Virus record (IMG/VR): IMGVR_UViG_3300043446_005775
Coordinates: 1 to 64,000 of that record
Source: a virus
Strand: one strand, 5' to 3'
DNA: 64,000 nt
Part shown: positions 40,979-50,700 of the stretch, one piece after another
Layout: each line of letters opens with the position of its first letter
How positions within the stretch are numbered: the stretch's first letter is position 1
Notes under the pieces: generated by a model
What the model was told of the DNA's origin: nothing
What the model saw: the letters and a program-made list of their open reading frames with translations, nothing else
Database searches by the model: none
Program-made: the position numbers and the translations under genes

Positions 40979-41959
40979 ATGAATCAAGCAGATACCATAA
41001 GACAACATAGAAAAAGCCTTGCAGAAATGGATGGCGTAAGCGCAACCTTCGAGGTTCCGCTTACGTACATCAAGTCCTTTGTTGGGAACTACACCACATC
41101 AATGGGCGAGGTCAAGAAGGGTCGCATCATTGAAGGCATCGCTTCCACTGAGGACAAGGACCAGCAGGGAGAGATCGTGGTTCAGGACAAGATGGATTGT
41201 TCCTACTTGCTTGAAAAGGGGTTTTTGAATTGGAATCATTCGCATGCACCGGAAGACCAGATCGGAAAGCCCTTGGAGGTCATCAAGCTGGCTGGCGGCC
41301 CATCGACCCCGAATGGGTTGCCGTGCACGTTCTTCCGGGCGTTGCTCTTCGAGAGCATGCCACGAGCTGAAGCGGTGTGGACATTGAGCAAGGCTCTGGA
41401 GGATTCAGCCGGGGTTGGCCAGGACAGGTATCTTGGGTTCTCCGTGGAAGGCGGTGTCCGGGTACGCCACAACAATATCCTGATGGAGACCATGGTCAGG
41501 CACATGGCCGCCACGCATGAGCCGGTGAATGCCCAGGCAGTTGCCCGTTGTGTCCTGGCGAAAAGCCAAGGTTTCAAGGTCGAGGAGAATGTGCTGATTG
41601 ACACGCTTGATGATAATGTCCCGCATTTCATCTTCAAGAGTTTTTCGCAACTCTCGAAATCCCTTCTGCTTGCCAAGAATGTTTCCGCGGAAGTTTCTTC
41701 CCATGCGACACTTGCGGAGATGTCTCCTCTTCGGCGCGAATTTCTGAGCCGCAAGGGGAGCAAGCATCGGAAGTCTTTTGCGGACGTTCTCTATGGGGAT
41801 TGTGCTCACGGAAACAGATGCAAGTCTGGAGACACATTCAAGAAAGGCTATCAGGGTGCACTGGATCATCTGGTGTACTGTGGAGGCATGCAACCTGCAG
41901 AAGCGGCAAAATCACTCTTGTCGCATATACGTATGTTAAAATCAAATCAGAATCTTTAA
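40979..41959 (+). CDS. Prohead serine protease (XkdF-like family) (326 aa)
   Basis: ATG 40979 has only a weak purine upstream (GGGATAG), so the start is less sure than most. Residues ~45-190 follow the prohead-protease pattern: GRIIEGIASTEDKDQQGEIV, FLNWNHS (putative catalytic His), IGKPLEV, then LGFSVEGG and later VRHMAATHEPVN. The Ser of FSVEGG-type strands is a candidate nucleophile. These proteases cut scaffold and capsid precursors during head maturation. The C-terminal ~130 residues are extra, with a Cys/His cluster (YGDCAHGNRCKSGD) and a helical end. The scaffold-like and capsid genes follow, the classical protease-scaffold-capsid order. Confidence 0.82.
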   Translation: MNQADTIRQHRKSLAEMDGVSATFEVPLTYIKSFVGNYTTSMGEVKKGRIIEGIASTEDKDQQGEIVVQDKMDCSYLLEKGFLNWNHSHAPEDQIGKPLEVIKLAGGPSTPNGLPCTFFRALLFESMPRAEAVWTLSKALEDSAGVGQDRYLGFSVEGGVRVRHNNILMETMVRHMAATHEPVNAQAVARCVLAKSQGFKVEENVLIDTLDDNVPHFIFKSFSQLSKSLLLAKNVSAEVSSHATLAEMSPLRREFLSRKGSKHRKSFADVLYGDCAHGNRCKSGDTFKKGYQGALDHLVYCGGMQPAEAAKSLLSHIRMLKSNQNL

Positions 41960-41969
41960 GGAGGAAATA

Positions 41970-43517
41970 ATGGTTAGTGAAATGCAGTTAGCCAGAAGAC
42001 AGCTCGACAAGGAGCTTAATCGGCACAACATCCCTGATGCACTGCAAGTCCTCGACCGTGCTGTTGGCGGGTTGATTGACCTTGCCAAGAGCCGTGTCGG
42101 CGATGGCGTGACAAATGCCAAGGAAGTCAAGAACCCATTTGGCGATCCACCCGGAATTCCGGGAGCGGGGAAAGCTGATGGGAACTACCGCTTGCCGAAG
42201 TTCGCTGGCGTCTACACCAATACCCAAAGTGTGCCCAAGAAGAAGGTGAAGACCAAGTCGGAGTCCTCGACAGCGCTTCCCACCGCTGCCGGGAGCATGC
42301 GTCTCGGCAAGGCTGCCGACGGGATGTACGAAGACGAGGAGAAGGCCTGGGACGAAGACGAGGAGAAAGGCTGGGGTAACGACAACGACAACGACGCTGA
42401 TGACAGCGAGGGCATGACCTACAAGGGTCCCCGAGGCATGGGTCCGGGCATGAGCGCCGGTGGCGGCGAAGATGACGATGAGGAGTACGATCCCGACGCT
42501 GACGACGACGAAGAAGGCGAAGACGACGGGGACTATGATGATTCGGATAACGAAGAGCGTTATGACGAAGAGGGAAATCCCGATCCGAATGGCGAGTACG
42601 ACAAGGATGGCAATAAGATCGGACCTTCGGACGACGACGAGGAAGAGGAAGAGGAAGAGGACGAAGAGCAAGAAGGTGGTGGGGATGCCTCTCGCCAGCA
42701 GGCCTTGGAAGAATTGCTTTCCCGAGACAACAAGTACGACAAGGGACCGGGCATGCGGCCGCGCAAGCCAGTAATGCCACCGGCCCCACCCCCGGCTCCG
42801 GCTGGCCCTCCGGGCATGCCTCCGGGAGCAGGACCAATGGCAGGAGGAGGTGCGCCTATGGCACAGAGTTTCCAGCGGAGCCGCAAGGCCAGGCTCGGCG
42901 ATATTCACAAGGCTCTGGTTTCTGGCCCTGATGGGGCACAGGTCGCAGAGGTTGTGGAAGCCAGCAAGGAACTTGCACAGATGGTGAATGTTTTCGGACG
43001 ATTCCTCGCGGACATCTCGACACAGGTCGAGTCGGTTCGTCAGGAGCAGTACGAGAGCACCGCCATGCTGGCCAATGCGGTCAGCACAGTCGTGAAGAGT
43101 CAGGCTGCCATGGCTCTTGGCCTTGAGCGGATTGCCAAGTCCGCGACAGCACTGGCGCAGAACAACGCCCCGATGCAGAAGTCGCTCCGTCAGGAACCTG
43201 CTTCTCGCCCGAATCCCGGAGTGCTCATGAATGGAAAGGTCATGTCCGAAGGAGCCCAGCTCCGTCGCTCGAACGCGACCGTTCTTGATGATTCGGGATA
43301 CGCGATGGTGTCCGGTTCCCAGATCGAAGGGCGCTTGACAAAGTCCCTGGTTGGAACGGTTATCCAGCAGTCGGTACTGGACGGGGAATATTCCCCCAAG
43401 GAAGCGCTTCGTTGGTTGACTGAAACCGATAGTCCGACAACGGGCCCTATTGGAGTGTTCCAGCAGCTTCCTCCGAAGCTGCGTGATCGCATCATCGCGA
43501 AGACACAAGAAGTCTAA
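41970..43517 (+). CDS. Scaffold-like protein, acidic and Pro-rich (515 aa)
   Basis: ATG follows TAAGGAGG (41957-41964), whose TAA is the stop of the protease gene. Residues ~115-235 are extremely acidic (runs of D/E), ~255-300 Pro/Gly/Ala-rich, and ~310-400 a long helix suited to coiled-coil assembly (LGDIHKALVSG through ALGLERIAKSA). The C-terminal ~100 residues are more ordered. Position between protease and major capsid gene, helical core and low complexity all fit an internal scaffold that is removed during maturation. The assignment rests on context and composition, not on sequence match. Confidence 0.68.
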   Translation: MVSEMQLARRQLDKELNRHNIPDALQVLDRAVGGLIDLAKSRVGDGVTNAKEVKNPFGDPPGIPGAGKADGNYRLPKFAGVYTNTQSVPKKKVKTKSESSTALPTAAGSMRLGKAADGMYEDEEKAWDEDEEKGWGNDNDNDADDSEGMTYKGPRGMGPGMSAGGGEDDDEEYDPDADDDEEGEDDGDYDDSDNEERYDEEGNPDPNGEYDKDGNKIGPSDDDEEEEEEEDEEQEGGGDASRQQALEELLSRDNKYDKGPGMRPRKPVMPPAPPPAPAGPPGMPPGAGPMAGGGAPMAQSFQRSRKARLGDIHKALVSGPDGAQVAEVVEASKELAQMVNVFGRFLADISTQVESVRQEQYESTAMLANAVSTVVKSQAAMALGLERIAKSATALAQNNAPMQKSLRQEPASRPNPGVLMNGKVMSEGAQLRRSNATVLDDSGYAMVSGSQIEGRLTKSLVGTVIQQSVLDGEYSPKEALRWLTETDSPTTGPIGVFQQLPPKLRDRIIAKTQEV

Positions 43518-43540
43518 GAAAGAAAGAAGGAGGATCGAAA

Positions 43541-45469
43541 ATGGCACTTTTGACAGAGTTCCCTTCGGGGTACAAAAAGCCGGAGCCGCTTAACAAGTCG
43601 TTTGACATGATTGTTCGCGACTGGAGTCGGCAGCAGTTCGGAGGCGACGACATCGTCGACGAGATTCGCAAGGCGCTCAGCACAGGCGTTGCTTCCCAGA
43701 TCACCGCTGGCGGCGCGGTTACCGCTGGCAACAACAATCCGGGCGAGACCACTGCGTTGCGTCTTGAGAACCTCGACAATACCATGACGAGCGTCTTGGC
43801 GACCGCGGAGCATCTCAAGATTTTCCGCTGGCTTCACAAGGAGCCCAGCAAGCAGCCGTTCTATCAGTGGAACCGTCGCGAGTCGTATGGCTCGACAAGA
43901 GGGTTCTTCGGATTTCAGGAAGGCGGGTTACCCAACGGCGGCAAGGGTCAGTGGTCAAGAAATGGTGCGTACGTCAAGTTCCTTGGTACCAAGGGCGGGG
44001 TAACCCATCCTGCGGTGCTGACGAACATCCTCGGTGGCATGTCGGTTGACCCGGTTGCCGAAGATCAGCTTGGCCGTACCATGGACTTCATGCAGCGCAT
44101 CGAAAGAGCCGTCATGTATGGCGACGAGGATATCTACGATGTTTCGGGCTCTGATGCGAACTACGACGGAATCCTGAAGCAGCTTACGCAGAAGCGCTCG
44201 AAGAACATCATCGACCTTGAAGGCAAGCCGCTCACGCTCGACGTGATCGCGAATGTCGCGTCGCGACTGGTCAGCGAAGGCAAGCTTCTTTCCTTCAACG
44301 ACATCTCGCTCTTCATGAGCCCCCAGAACATCGAGGACTTCGGCAAGCTGCGGTACTCGACCATTCTTGGCACCAACAATGAGCCCGGAGGCCCTGGTAC
44401 GCGCGTGGACCGTGCTGACCTGACCACCTCGGCTCGCAACAACCTCATCGCCGGTCTGTCCATCGTTGGACAGGCGACATCGTTCGGCGTGATTCCGTTC
44501 GAGTGGTCGATTTTCACCGAACCGGTCGAAGGCAGCGATCCGCTGGTAACCGGAGATCCTTCCGCTCCCGCTGCGCCGCTCAACAATTCGCCGCTGTATG
44601 CGAATCGTCTATCCACGCAGATCACAAGCGCCAGTAATGTCGCCTCTGACCTGGATTCTGCCGTTGCAGTCGTTTCGAAGAGAGTGAGCGGAACGGTTAC
44701 CACGTCGCTGAGCGCCACGTATTACAGACGCGACCAGGCTCCCGGGAGTGCCATGATCAACGGGACTCGTGACGGCACAGGATACAGCAGCGCCACCTCC
44801 TTGAGCACTCCTTCTGAAACCACCACGGTAACGAGCTATTCCGATAGCGGCGGAACACCGTACATCAACGAAGGAAGAATCTGCCACAATATCACCGTCG
44901 CTGCTGCATCAAGCAAGCATGATGCGTCTGATACCACATTCTACTGGTACCGTGCATCGTCGGTCAACGACAATGGCGAGTCCGCTGCCTCGTATGTCTC
45001 TTCTGGAGCGGTAAGCCCATCGAAGGATTATGTCGTGAAGTTCCTCATCCCACGTGTTCAGGGAACCGGTCTCGCCGCTGCCCGTGCGTACCGGATCTAC
45101 CGCTTGGCATCCACCGTCGAGAATCCAACTTACCAGCCTTCGCTTTCTTCGACCACCGTTGGAGTTGGAACAGCTGGATGGCAGTTTGTCGGATATGTCG
45201 CAGATCCCGGCGTTGGTGACTGGGTCGAGTTCACGGACTCGAACGGAGCCTCTTCGGACTACACCAACTTCCGGCCGGGCACCAACATCGCCCCGTTGCT
45301 TTGCCGTAACAGTGCTGACCTGTGCGTCGCGCAGATGTCGCCGCTGCTCAAGATGCCGCTTGCCCCGACAAGCACAACCTTTGAGTATCTGCTGCTTCTG
45401 TACCATACGCTGGTCCTCAAGGCACCGGAGCGTCAGTTCATCTTCAAGAATGTCGGCAAGCTGAACTAA
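43541..45469 (+). CDS. Major capsid protein, HK97-type with inserted Ig/FnIII-like domain (642 aa)
   Basis: ATG follows AAGGAGG (43527-43533), the strongest ribosome site in the window. The N-terminal ~380 residues carry the capsid pattern: a long N-arm with a charged helix, HLKIFRWLHKEP, a loop with GFFGFQEGG, then MDFMQRIERAVMYGDEDI and LSFNDISLFMSPQNI. Residues ~386-573 look like an insertion of beta-sandwich type: YWYRASSVNDNGESAASYVS and AARAYRIYRLA are typical of FnIII/Ig-like modules. The final ~60 residues return to the capsid end (APTSTTFEYLLLLYHTLVL then ERQFIFKNVGKLN). At ~380-400 residues without the insert, the core length fits HK97-fold capsids. A strong hairpin follows the gene. 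Confidence 0.85.
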   Translation: MALLTEFPSGYKKPEPLNKSFDMIVRDWSRQQFGGDDIVDEIRKALSTGVASQITAGGAVTAGNNNPGETTALRLENLDNTMTSVLATAEHLKIFRWLHKEPSKQPFYQWNRRESYGSTRGFFGFQEGGLPNGGKGQWSRNGAYVKFLGTKGGVTHPAVLTNILGGMSVDPVAEDQLGRTMDFMQRIERAVMYGDEDIYDVSGSDANYDGILKQLTQKRSKNIIDLEGKPLTLDVIANVASRLVSEGKLLSFNDISLFMSPQNIEDFGKLRYSTILGTNNEPGGPGTRVDRADLTTSARNNLIAGLSIVGQATSFGVIPFEWSIFTEPVEGSDPLVTGDPSAPAAPLNNSPLYANRLSTQITSASNVASDLDSAVAVVSKRVSGTVTTSLSATYYRRDQAPGSAMINGTRDGTGYSSATSLSTPSETTTVTSYSDSGGTPYINEGRICHNITVAAASSKHDASDTTFYWYRASSVNDNGESAASYVSSGAVSPSKDYVVKFLIPRVQGTGLAAARAYRIYRLASTVENPTYQPSLSSTTVGVGTAGWQFVGYVADPGVGDWVEFTDSNGASSDYTNFRPGTNIAPLLCRNSADLCVAQMSPLLKMPLAPTSTTFEYLLLLYHTLVLKAPERQFIFKNVGKLN

Positions 45470-45471
45470 TA

Positions 45472-45483
45472 CCTGTTATACTT
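45472..45483 (+). promoter_or_regulatory. Candidate -10-like box CCTGTTATACTT
   Basis: TGTTATACTT sits just after the capsid stop and upstream of the 15-bp hairpin at 45494-45546. It matches other late-gene boxes in having TATACT. A promoter ahead of a terminator-like hairpin is odd and repeats the arrangement at 40844-40953. Confidence 0.3.
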
Positions 45484-45493
45484 ACACTAATGC

Positions 45494-45546
45494 AATATTG
45501 CCGGGAACGGGGAACCATTCTGGGTTGCCAGGTTCCCGGCAATATT
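45494..45546 (+). terminator. 15-bp perfect hairpin after the capsid gene
   Basis: AATATTGCCGGGAAC (45494-45508) pairs perfectly with GTTCCCGGCAATATT (45532-45546) around a 23-nt loop that can pair further (GGAACC with GGTTGCC). It lies 25 nt after the capsid stop, where a terminator or mRNA 3'-end stabiliser is expected for a highly expressed gene. The U-tract is short (CTTTATAAT). Confidence 0.75.
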
Positions 45547-45547
45547 C

Positions 45548-45556
45548 TTTATAATC
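45548..45556 (+). promoter_or_regulatory. Candidate -10 box TTTATAATC
   Basis: A perfect TATAAT lies immediately after the post-capsid hairpin and 19 nt before the ATG at 45575; it could restart transcription of the tail genes or be part of the terminator tail. Confidence 0.3.
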
Positions 45557-45574
45557 ATCAGAAGAGGTGTCAAT

Positions 45575-46081
45575 ATGCCAAGAATGAATCCACAGGAAAA
45601 AGCGGAAATGATGAAGGCGCGACTTGCCGATGTGCAGCGTGAGCAGGCAGCAATTGCCACAACAGCTATCGAGGCAGTCGAAAAGGGCACTGATCCGGAG
45701 CTGGCCGTGCAGCTTGCCGAAGCTGCAGCAAGCGAGATTCCCAGCGTTTCGGAATTGTCAAATCGGCTTAGCAAGGTTGCGCAACACATGATCCCTGCGA
45801 CAGTCTCGGATTACAACGCGATTTCGACAAATCGCCTCGATTATGTTCCGGAAGTTCCTGCCGAGAACAGGTTGCCACATGTTGTCGATTCCCCATTTAG
45901 CGAGGGAGTGAAAATCTGGCGACGAAATCCAAACGGCCCCGCGTTCTTTTCGATGACCCATCCGAATGGAACGCGAGGCACAGTCGCGTTTGACGCGAAC
46001 GGCATTGGCTTTGCGCCCGAAGAGTTTGCAACGCTACTCATTCGTGGGGGCATGTGTGTCCGCGTGAAGGAAACACCGTAA
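45575..46081 (+). CDS. Unknown virion-region protein (168 aa)
   Basis: ATG follows AGAGGTG (45562-45568). Residues 1-80 are helical and Ala/Glu-rich (ATTAIEAVEKGTDPELAVQLAEAAASE); residues ~100-165 are a small beta domain (FSEGVKIWRRNPNGPAFFSMTHPNGTRGTVAFD). It is the first gene after the capsid and its stop overlaps the next start (TAATG). Head-tail joining or decoration is possible from position; no family is recognised. Confidence 0.75.
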   Translation: MPRMNPQEKAEMMKARLADVQREQAAIATTAIEAVEKGTDPELAVQLAEAAASEIPSVSELSNRLSKVAQHMIPATVSDYNAISTNRLDYVPEVPAENRLPHVVDSPFSEGVKIWRRNPNGPAFFSMTHPNGTRGTVAFDANGIGFAPEEFATLLIRGGMCVRVKETP

Positions 46082-46752
46082 TGCCATACCCGACATTCTC
46101 CCCTAATGCATCCACGGCAAACATCCTGAATGATGTCAGCGGCAACAGTTTCGTTGTTCACGATTTCAATGAGGCGCAGAGACAGTATTTCATTTCCCGC
46201 GCCCCGTTTTTCGTCCGTGATGTCCTTCTCTGCGCAGCGTATCCCCTGCGATTTGATCTGCCCGGACGTACATCGTTCCTTATTGAGCATCCTCATCGAA
46301 CCGTTGAGTTGACGGTATCCCTGACCGGATCCATCTCCAACTATGGTGGCGTCACATTGTCTCCCGCAGAACTGGTGGCTGGATCGGCCACGGCGCTTAC
46401 GGTGAATGGGTACTCGATTGCATATCCGTATCGATTTTTTTCGGTATCACTCGCGGGAGGAGGCAGTGGTTTTGCGCTAAACCTGACTGCAGTGCCTGAC
46501 AGCAGCGGCTCTTCGCTCAATGACTTCGCCCTTGCGATTGGAACAGCAGGAAGTGGATGGGAGGCTGGGGACCTGATTGCCATCGGAGACCCGTATTTCA
46601 ACGGCGGTGTATTGCGAGTTGACACTGTTTCTGCTCATCCCCACCCTGTCGCCACATTCACCGTCGTGAGGCCGGGCAAGGGCTACAAAGAAGGGGTCGC
46701 GCAGATGGGCACACATGCCGCGTATATCAGCCTGTCTGCGATGAGGGCATAA
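46081..46752 (+). CDS. Neck/tail-region protein with a Gly-rich beta domain shared with the sheath (223 aa)
   Basis: ATG 46081 overlaps the previous stop (TAATG); a longer in-frame start at 46054 would overlap more. The N-terminal ~75 residues include FNEAQRQYFISRAPFFVRDVLLCA and FLIEHPHRTVELTVS. Residues ~130-215 contain GSGWEAGDLIAIGDPYFNGGVLRV and VRPGKGYKEGVAQMG, the same GSGYxxGDxLxxxG...GxGYxxG pattern seen in the sheath insertion (49370-49560). It probably belongs to the head-tail joining or tail completion group, but identity is open. Confidence 0.72.
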   Translation: MPYPTFSPNASTANILNDVSGNSFVVHDFNEAQRQYFISRAPFFVRDVLLCAAYPLRFDLPGRTSFLIEHPHRTVELTVSLTGSISNYGGVTLSPAELVAGSATALTVNGYSIAYPYRFFSVSLAGGGSGFALNLTAVPDSSGSSLNDFALAIGTAGSGWEAGDLIAIGDPYFNGGVLRVDTVSAHPHPVATFTVVRPGKGYKEGVAQMGTHAAYISLSAMRA

Positions 46753-46753
46753 G

Positions 46754-47416
46754 ATGTCCCTGCCCGAATTTGTATTCCACTCCCGCGTAGTGGACTTCTA
46801 CGAAAGGATACGGGCCGGGAAGAACCTGCACAAGCTTGACGAGATGTTTTTCTATCTTGACGAAAAAAGCCTGTCCATGACCAAGAGGTGGATCATGGAC
46901 GAGCGGTTCCCATGGACCATCGGCAAGGGATGGTCCCTCCTTTCCCAGGCTCCTCCATTGGTTGCCATGACCATGGACTCCGAAGCCGACCGCCCCGGTG
47001 GGCAATTTCTCGGGAATGTCGCTGGTGTGCCATCCATTTCGTATGAGCCGGATGGAGTCACGCCACAGTTCTACTTCGAGACCAATGGACGGCTGAAAAA
47101 CGCAACGTACAGATTCTTCCTTGTCGCGCCAAATCCCGACATGATCTCCACCATGTACACCATGGTGCTTCGTGCGCTGATGGAAGGTGAACAGCCGCCC
47201 GTGGATGAGCCGCACATCATTCCTTACGAGGAGTATGGCATCGGGGAGTTGCACTATAGTGGGTCGGACATCAGCCCGAATCAGAGTTTCCTGCCAAATG
47301 TCATGTTTGCGCGAAACCTGACCGTTAATTGCACCTATCTTGCTTCATGGACCGGAAGGTCTTTTGGAAAAGATGGCTTTGTATCAAGCATAGATATTGA
47401 AGAAAAAATACCGTAG
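46754..47416 (+). CDS. Tail completion/terminator candidate (220 aa)
   Basis: ATG 46754 lies 1 nt after the previous stop with GAGGG at 46743-46747. The protein is mixed alpha/beta: PEFVFHSRVVDFYERIRAGKN, a motif RWIMDERFPWTIGKG, then YRFFLVAPNPDMISTMYTMVLRALM and, near the end, NCTYLASWTGRSF. The middle phrase, a strand followed by a long amphipathic helix, is typical of small proteins that cap tails. Position just before the sheath gene agrees with tail terminator or completion proteins in myoviruses. No direct family match, so this is contextual. Confidence 0.65.
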   Translation: MSLPEFVFHSRVVDFYERIRAGKNLHKLDEMFFYLDEKSLSMTKRWIMDERFPWTIGKGWSLLSQAPPLVAMTMDSEADRPGGQFLGNVAGVPSISYEPDGVTPQFYFETNGRLKNATYRFFLVAPNPDMISTMYTMVLRALMEGEQPPVDEPHIIPYEEYGIGELHYSGSDISPNQSFLPNVMFARNLTVNCTYLASWTGRSFGKDGFVSSIDIEEKIP

Positions 47417-47435
47417 CATAGATATGAGGTTTAAA

Positions 47436-47729
47436 ATGGCCAGAACAAGCAAATCTTCACCCAACATTCTCCAGAACCCGAATGACGCGCTGTCCGAAGA
47501 AGTGATTGACGAAACAGCAACTGCGCCGGAAGAACCACAGGCAGTGTGGGAAGTTCCCGGCGAAGTGGAACACATCGTCAACCTTGAAACATGGAGCAAG
47601 GATTGCAACACAATGAGTCCGGAACTGATTGGCGGATTCGTGCATCATGCCCGTGCCCTTAACCTGCGGTATGACACCCCTTCGGGATGGAAAGCCAAGG
47701 CAATCTCTTGGTCAAAAAAGCCCGTATAA
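47436..47729 (+). CDS. Small tail-region protein of unknown function (97 aa)
   Basis: ATG 47436 is preferred over ATG 47397/47424 because GAGGT at 47426-47430 sits 5 nt upstream and there is no overlap with the previous gene. The protein begins with a polar disordered segment (SSPNILQNPNDALSEE), then an acidic Pro-rich part, and ends in a compact segment (MSPELIGGFVHHARALNLRYD then GWKAKAISWSKK). Placement directly before the sheath suggests a tail accessory. No family recognised. Confidence 0.7.
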   Translation: MARTSKSSPNILQNPNDALSEEVIDETATAPEEPQAVWEVPGEVEHIVNLETWSKDCNTMSPELIGGFVHHARALNLRYDTPSGWKAKAISWSKKPV

Positions 47730-47733
47730 TAAA
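47722..47733 (+). promoter_or_regulatory. Candidate -10 box CCGTATAATAAA
   Basis: GTATAAT overlaps the stop of the 97-aa gene and lies 36 nt before the sheath ATG at 47769, in an AT-rich gap; a good match to a -10 element without visible -35. Confidence 0.35.
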
Positions 47734-47768
47734 AAATATTGAGTACAGAGTGATGATAGGAGGAAACA

Positions 47769-50700
47769 ATGTCTGTTGCTTTTAATGGTGTGGTGCTCGT
47801 TGCTCCAGGAGTCGCTTCGTATATCGACGATTCAGCCTCCAGCAGTTCTCCCACAACGTCTGCGAATGCGATTGCGATTCTTGGAGAGGCAGAACGCGGA
47901 GAAACCGGACAGCCGGTCGTGTTCACTGATTCCTCGACGGTACGTGCCTACTATGGCACAAGCAGCGTCGATCTGCCGCTTATTTATGGCATTACAAGAG
48001 CCATGAATGCCGGGGCATCCCGTGTCTACGGATTACGGGTTGGCAATGCCACGAAGGCATCCGTGTCCATCACCTCTGGAACACGAAACATTATCTCCCT
48101 TGTTGCCAAGGAGTGGGGAAACACTGGCAACTCATGGAATCTTGAGATAAGCACAAATCCTTCTGATTCGATGGCAAAGGACATCAAGCTGACGCTGCAT
48201 GATGGCCGCATCTACAAGCAATCCAAGATTGGGAAGAATGTTGCTCAAATCGAGTACTATTCGCCAATTTATTCCTTGGGATCGGGCGAGATTTTCCAGG
48301 TGACTTCCGGAACATACGGTGGGGTTACTGCCACGGTGCAGGCTCCGCTCTATGATTTTCGTGGCTTTGCCGTGGATGGCGTTGCTGAGGGATCGGTGCT
48401 CTCGGGCGGTGGCGCAATCACCGATGCCGGTTCGTTTGGGGCAGGCCGGTGCGTGGCCCTCTCGGTTGTTTCGCCAGTAGGGACATCGAATGCCGAACGG
48501 GGCCATATCTACTTCCAGAGCGATGACGCTACCGTGGCTGGTGCGCCACGCACTGGCAATATCGGAGGGGATGCTGCGTTCCCTGTCAGGGCGCAGACAA
48601 CGACCAAGAAGAACTTGTCCGGCGCGTATCTCTGGCAGCCAACTGCGCAGATCATTGCGGTCAACCAGGTTCCGACTCTTGTCCTGAAGTCTCCGGATTC
48701 CACCAAGAATGACGTGTATATTCCCTTGCAACCATACGACACGCTGGCGAAATTGTCCGCAAGAGTCAATCAGTATTACTCCCTTTCGAGGGCGGGTAGT
48801 GCGGCTGTTCCTGCAATTTCCGCATCCGTCAACGGCGCTCCGAGCGCGACAACATTCGAGCGATTGGGATTGACAGAAGATTCCGGATCAGTCCAGTTTG
48901 GATTAACTGATCGTGATGGAGCAAATCGCACGACAATCAGTGTTCCTTACACCCGAATGGAAACAATTTCGGAGTTTATTGCCTCTGTCCAAGCGGATTT
49001 GAGAACCATCAACAACACAGGGCTTGTCGGGGCTGAATCCCTGTCGTTGGCGACAGCGGAATACCGGCAGGTGTCCGGGCAAATCACGGGCAATCTGGGA
49101 GCGGTAGCTTCGGCTGCCACGGGGACAATCGTTGCAACGTTGACGGGCCCCTCCGTTACCGGAGTTGCGTTCACTGGATCCGGATTTGTCAGCGGAGACC
49201 TGGCAACAATTACGTCGGGGTCTGCAAGTGCCGTGGTGAAGTTCACCTCATCAAGCGCCGCCACCGTTCAGACATCGACAACGGGATGGAGAGTCGCCGC
49301 AGGAACCGGCACCGGAGCGACGTTCACCACTACCGTCAATGGCCAGGGAGCCATCACGAGTGCCACCGTTACATTAGGATCAGCAGGATCAGGATATGCG
49401 GTAGGAGATGTGCTGGGTGTCGGAGGAGCAGGAACTTCGGGAACACTTACGGTTGCCACATTGGCGTCAGGAGGGAGCAACGGTCTCGGCGCAATTGCAA
49501 CGGTAACCATCTTGAATGCTGGAACTGGCTACATTGCCGGATCCAACGTGGCGACGACGTTCCTGACCGCTTCCCCGGGAAGCACGGTGTCCGTCCCTTC
49601 GCTTGCTGTGGTGCCAGTCAAGCCAATCATCGTGTTCAATACAGGTTCGCAAGCAAAGTTCTATTCAGTCATCCCTAGCTCAAACACGTTTCTCCCATTG
49701 ATCGGACTTGATGACGCGTCGACAAATGTAGGAGGATCAACCATTTCTGGCGTATCCTTCAACACGCCTGTCGTCAACTTTGTTGCGGCAAAGCCAGCGG
49801 TAAGCGCGAACGGATGGAAACTCAGCCTTGCGCCGGGAATGGCTGACGGGACGTTGTCCAGCTCAAAACTTGACATGTTTCCGATTCCCATTCCTGTATT
49901 CACGACTGCTGCCCTTCAGGATGATGCGACACTTTCGAAGACGTATTTCTCCGCAAATACGAATGCATTGGTTGAGGCCTTGAATGGAAGCACCTTCGGG
50001 GCACTTGTTGAGGCGACGAAGCTCTATAGTTCAGCGCGAATTGACAATGGCGTCTACGCATTCACCGGCGCTATCGAAACCCCTGTGGAGCCATCCCATT
50101 GGGATGATGCCTTGGCAAAACTGCAGCAAATTGAGGATCTTGAGATCATTGTCCCAATGACATCGAATGCCTCGATCCAGAGCGCAACCCTTGCCCATTG
50201 CCTGAGCATGTCCGGACCTGCCGGGAAGCGAGAGCGATTCGCAGTCTTTGGTGGTCCGCTGGGAATGTCCAACGCAGAAGTTTCGGCACTGGCGGCACAA
50301 TTCAACGACAAGCGAGCCGTCGTGGTGTGGCCTGGGATCAAGGATTACAACGATCAAGGCGACCTCATCACTTGGGCACCATACTTCGCTGCGGCGACCA
50401 TCGCCGGGCAGTTGGCTGCACAGTCGGATGTTGCCACACCGTTGACAAACAAGTCGGTGAGCATCCGTGGCCTTGAGACAATCCCGAGATTGACGGAAAT
50501 CGACGACCTTGTCAATGCTGGCGTCCTTGTCATCCGGTATGACTCGAACCGCGGCTATAGCGTGGCACAATCGTTGACTACATGGAGTGGCGATACCCGT
50601 TATGTGCGTCGCGAAATCTCGACAATGCGGAGTGCAGATCTTGTCATGCGACGAGTGCGCGGATCAATTGCAAACATCATCGGAAGCAAGTTGACTCCTA

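Noticed and set aside
41988-43547. Long open frame (519 codons) on the - strand opposite the scaffold-like gene
   Set aside because: It mirrors GAC/GAG-rich coding sequence of the + strand gene, giving runs of Val/Leu/Phe; it has no ribosome site, and the + strand gene has a strong one and fits its neighbours.
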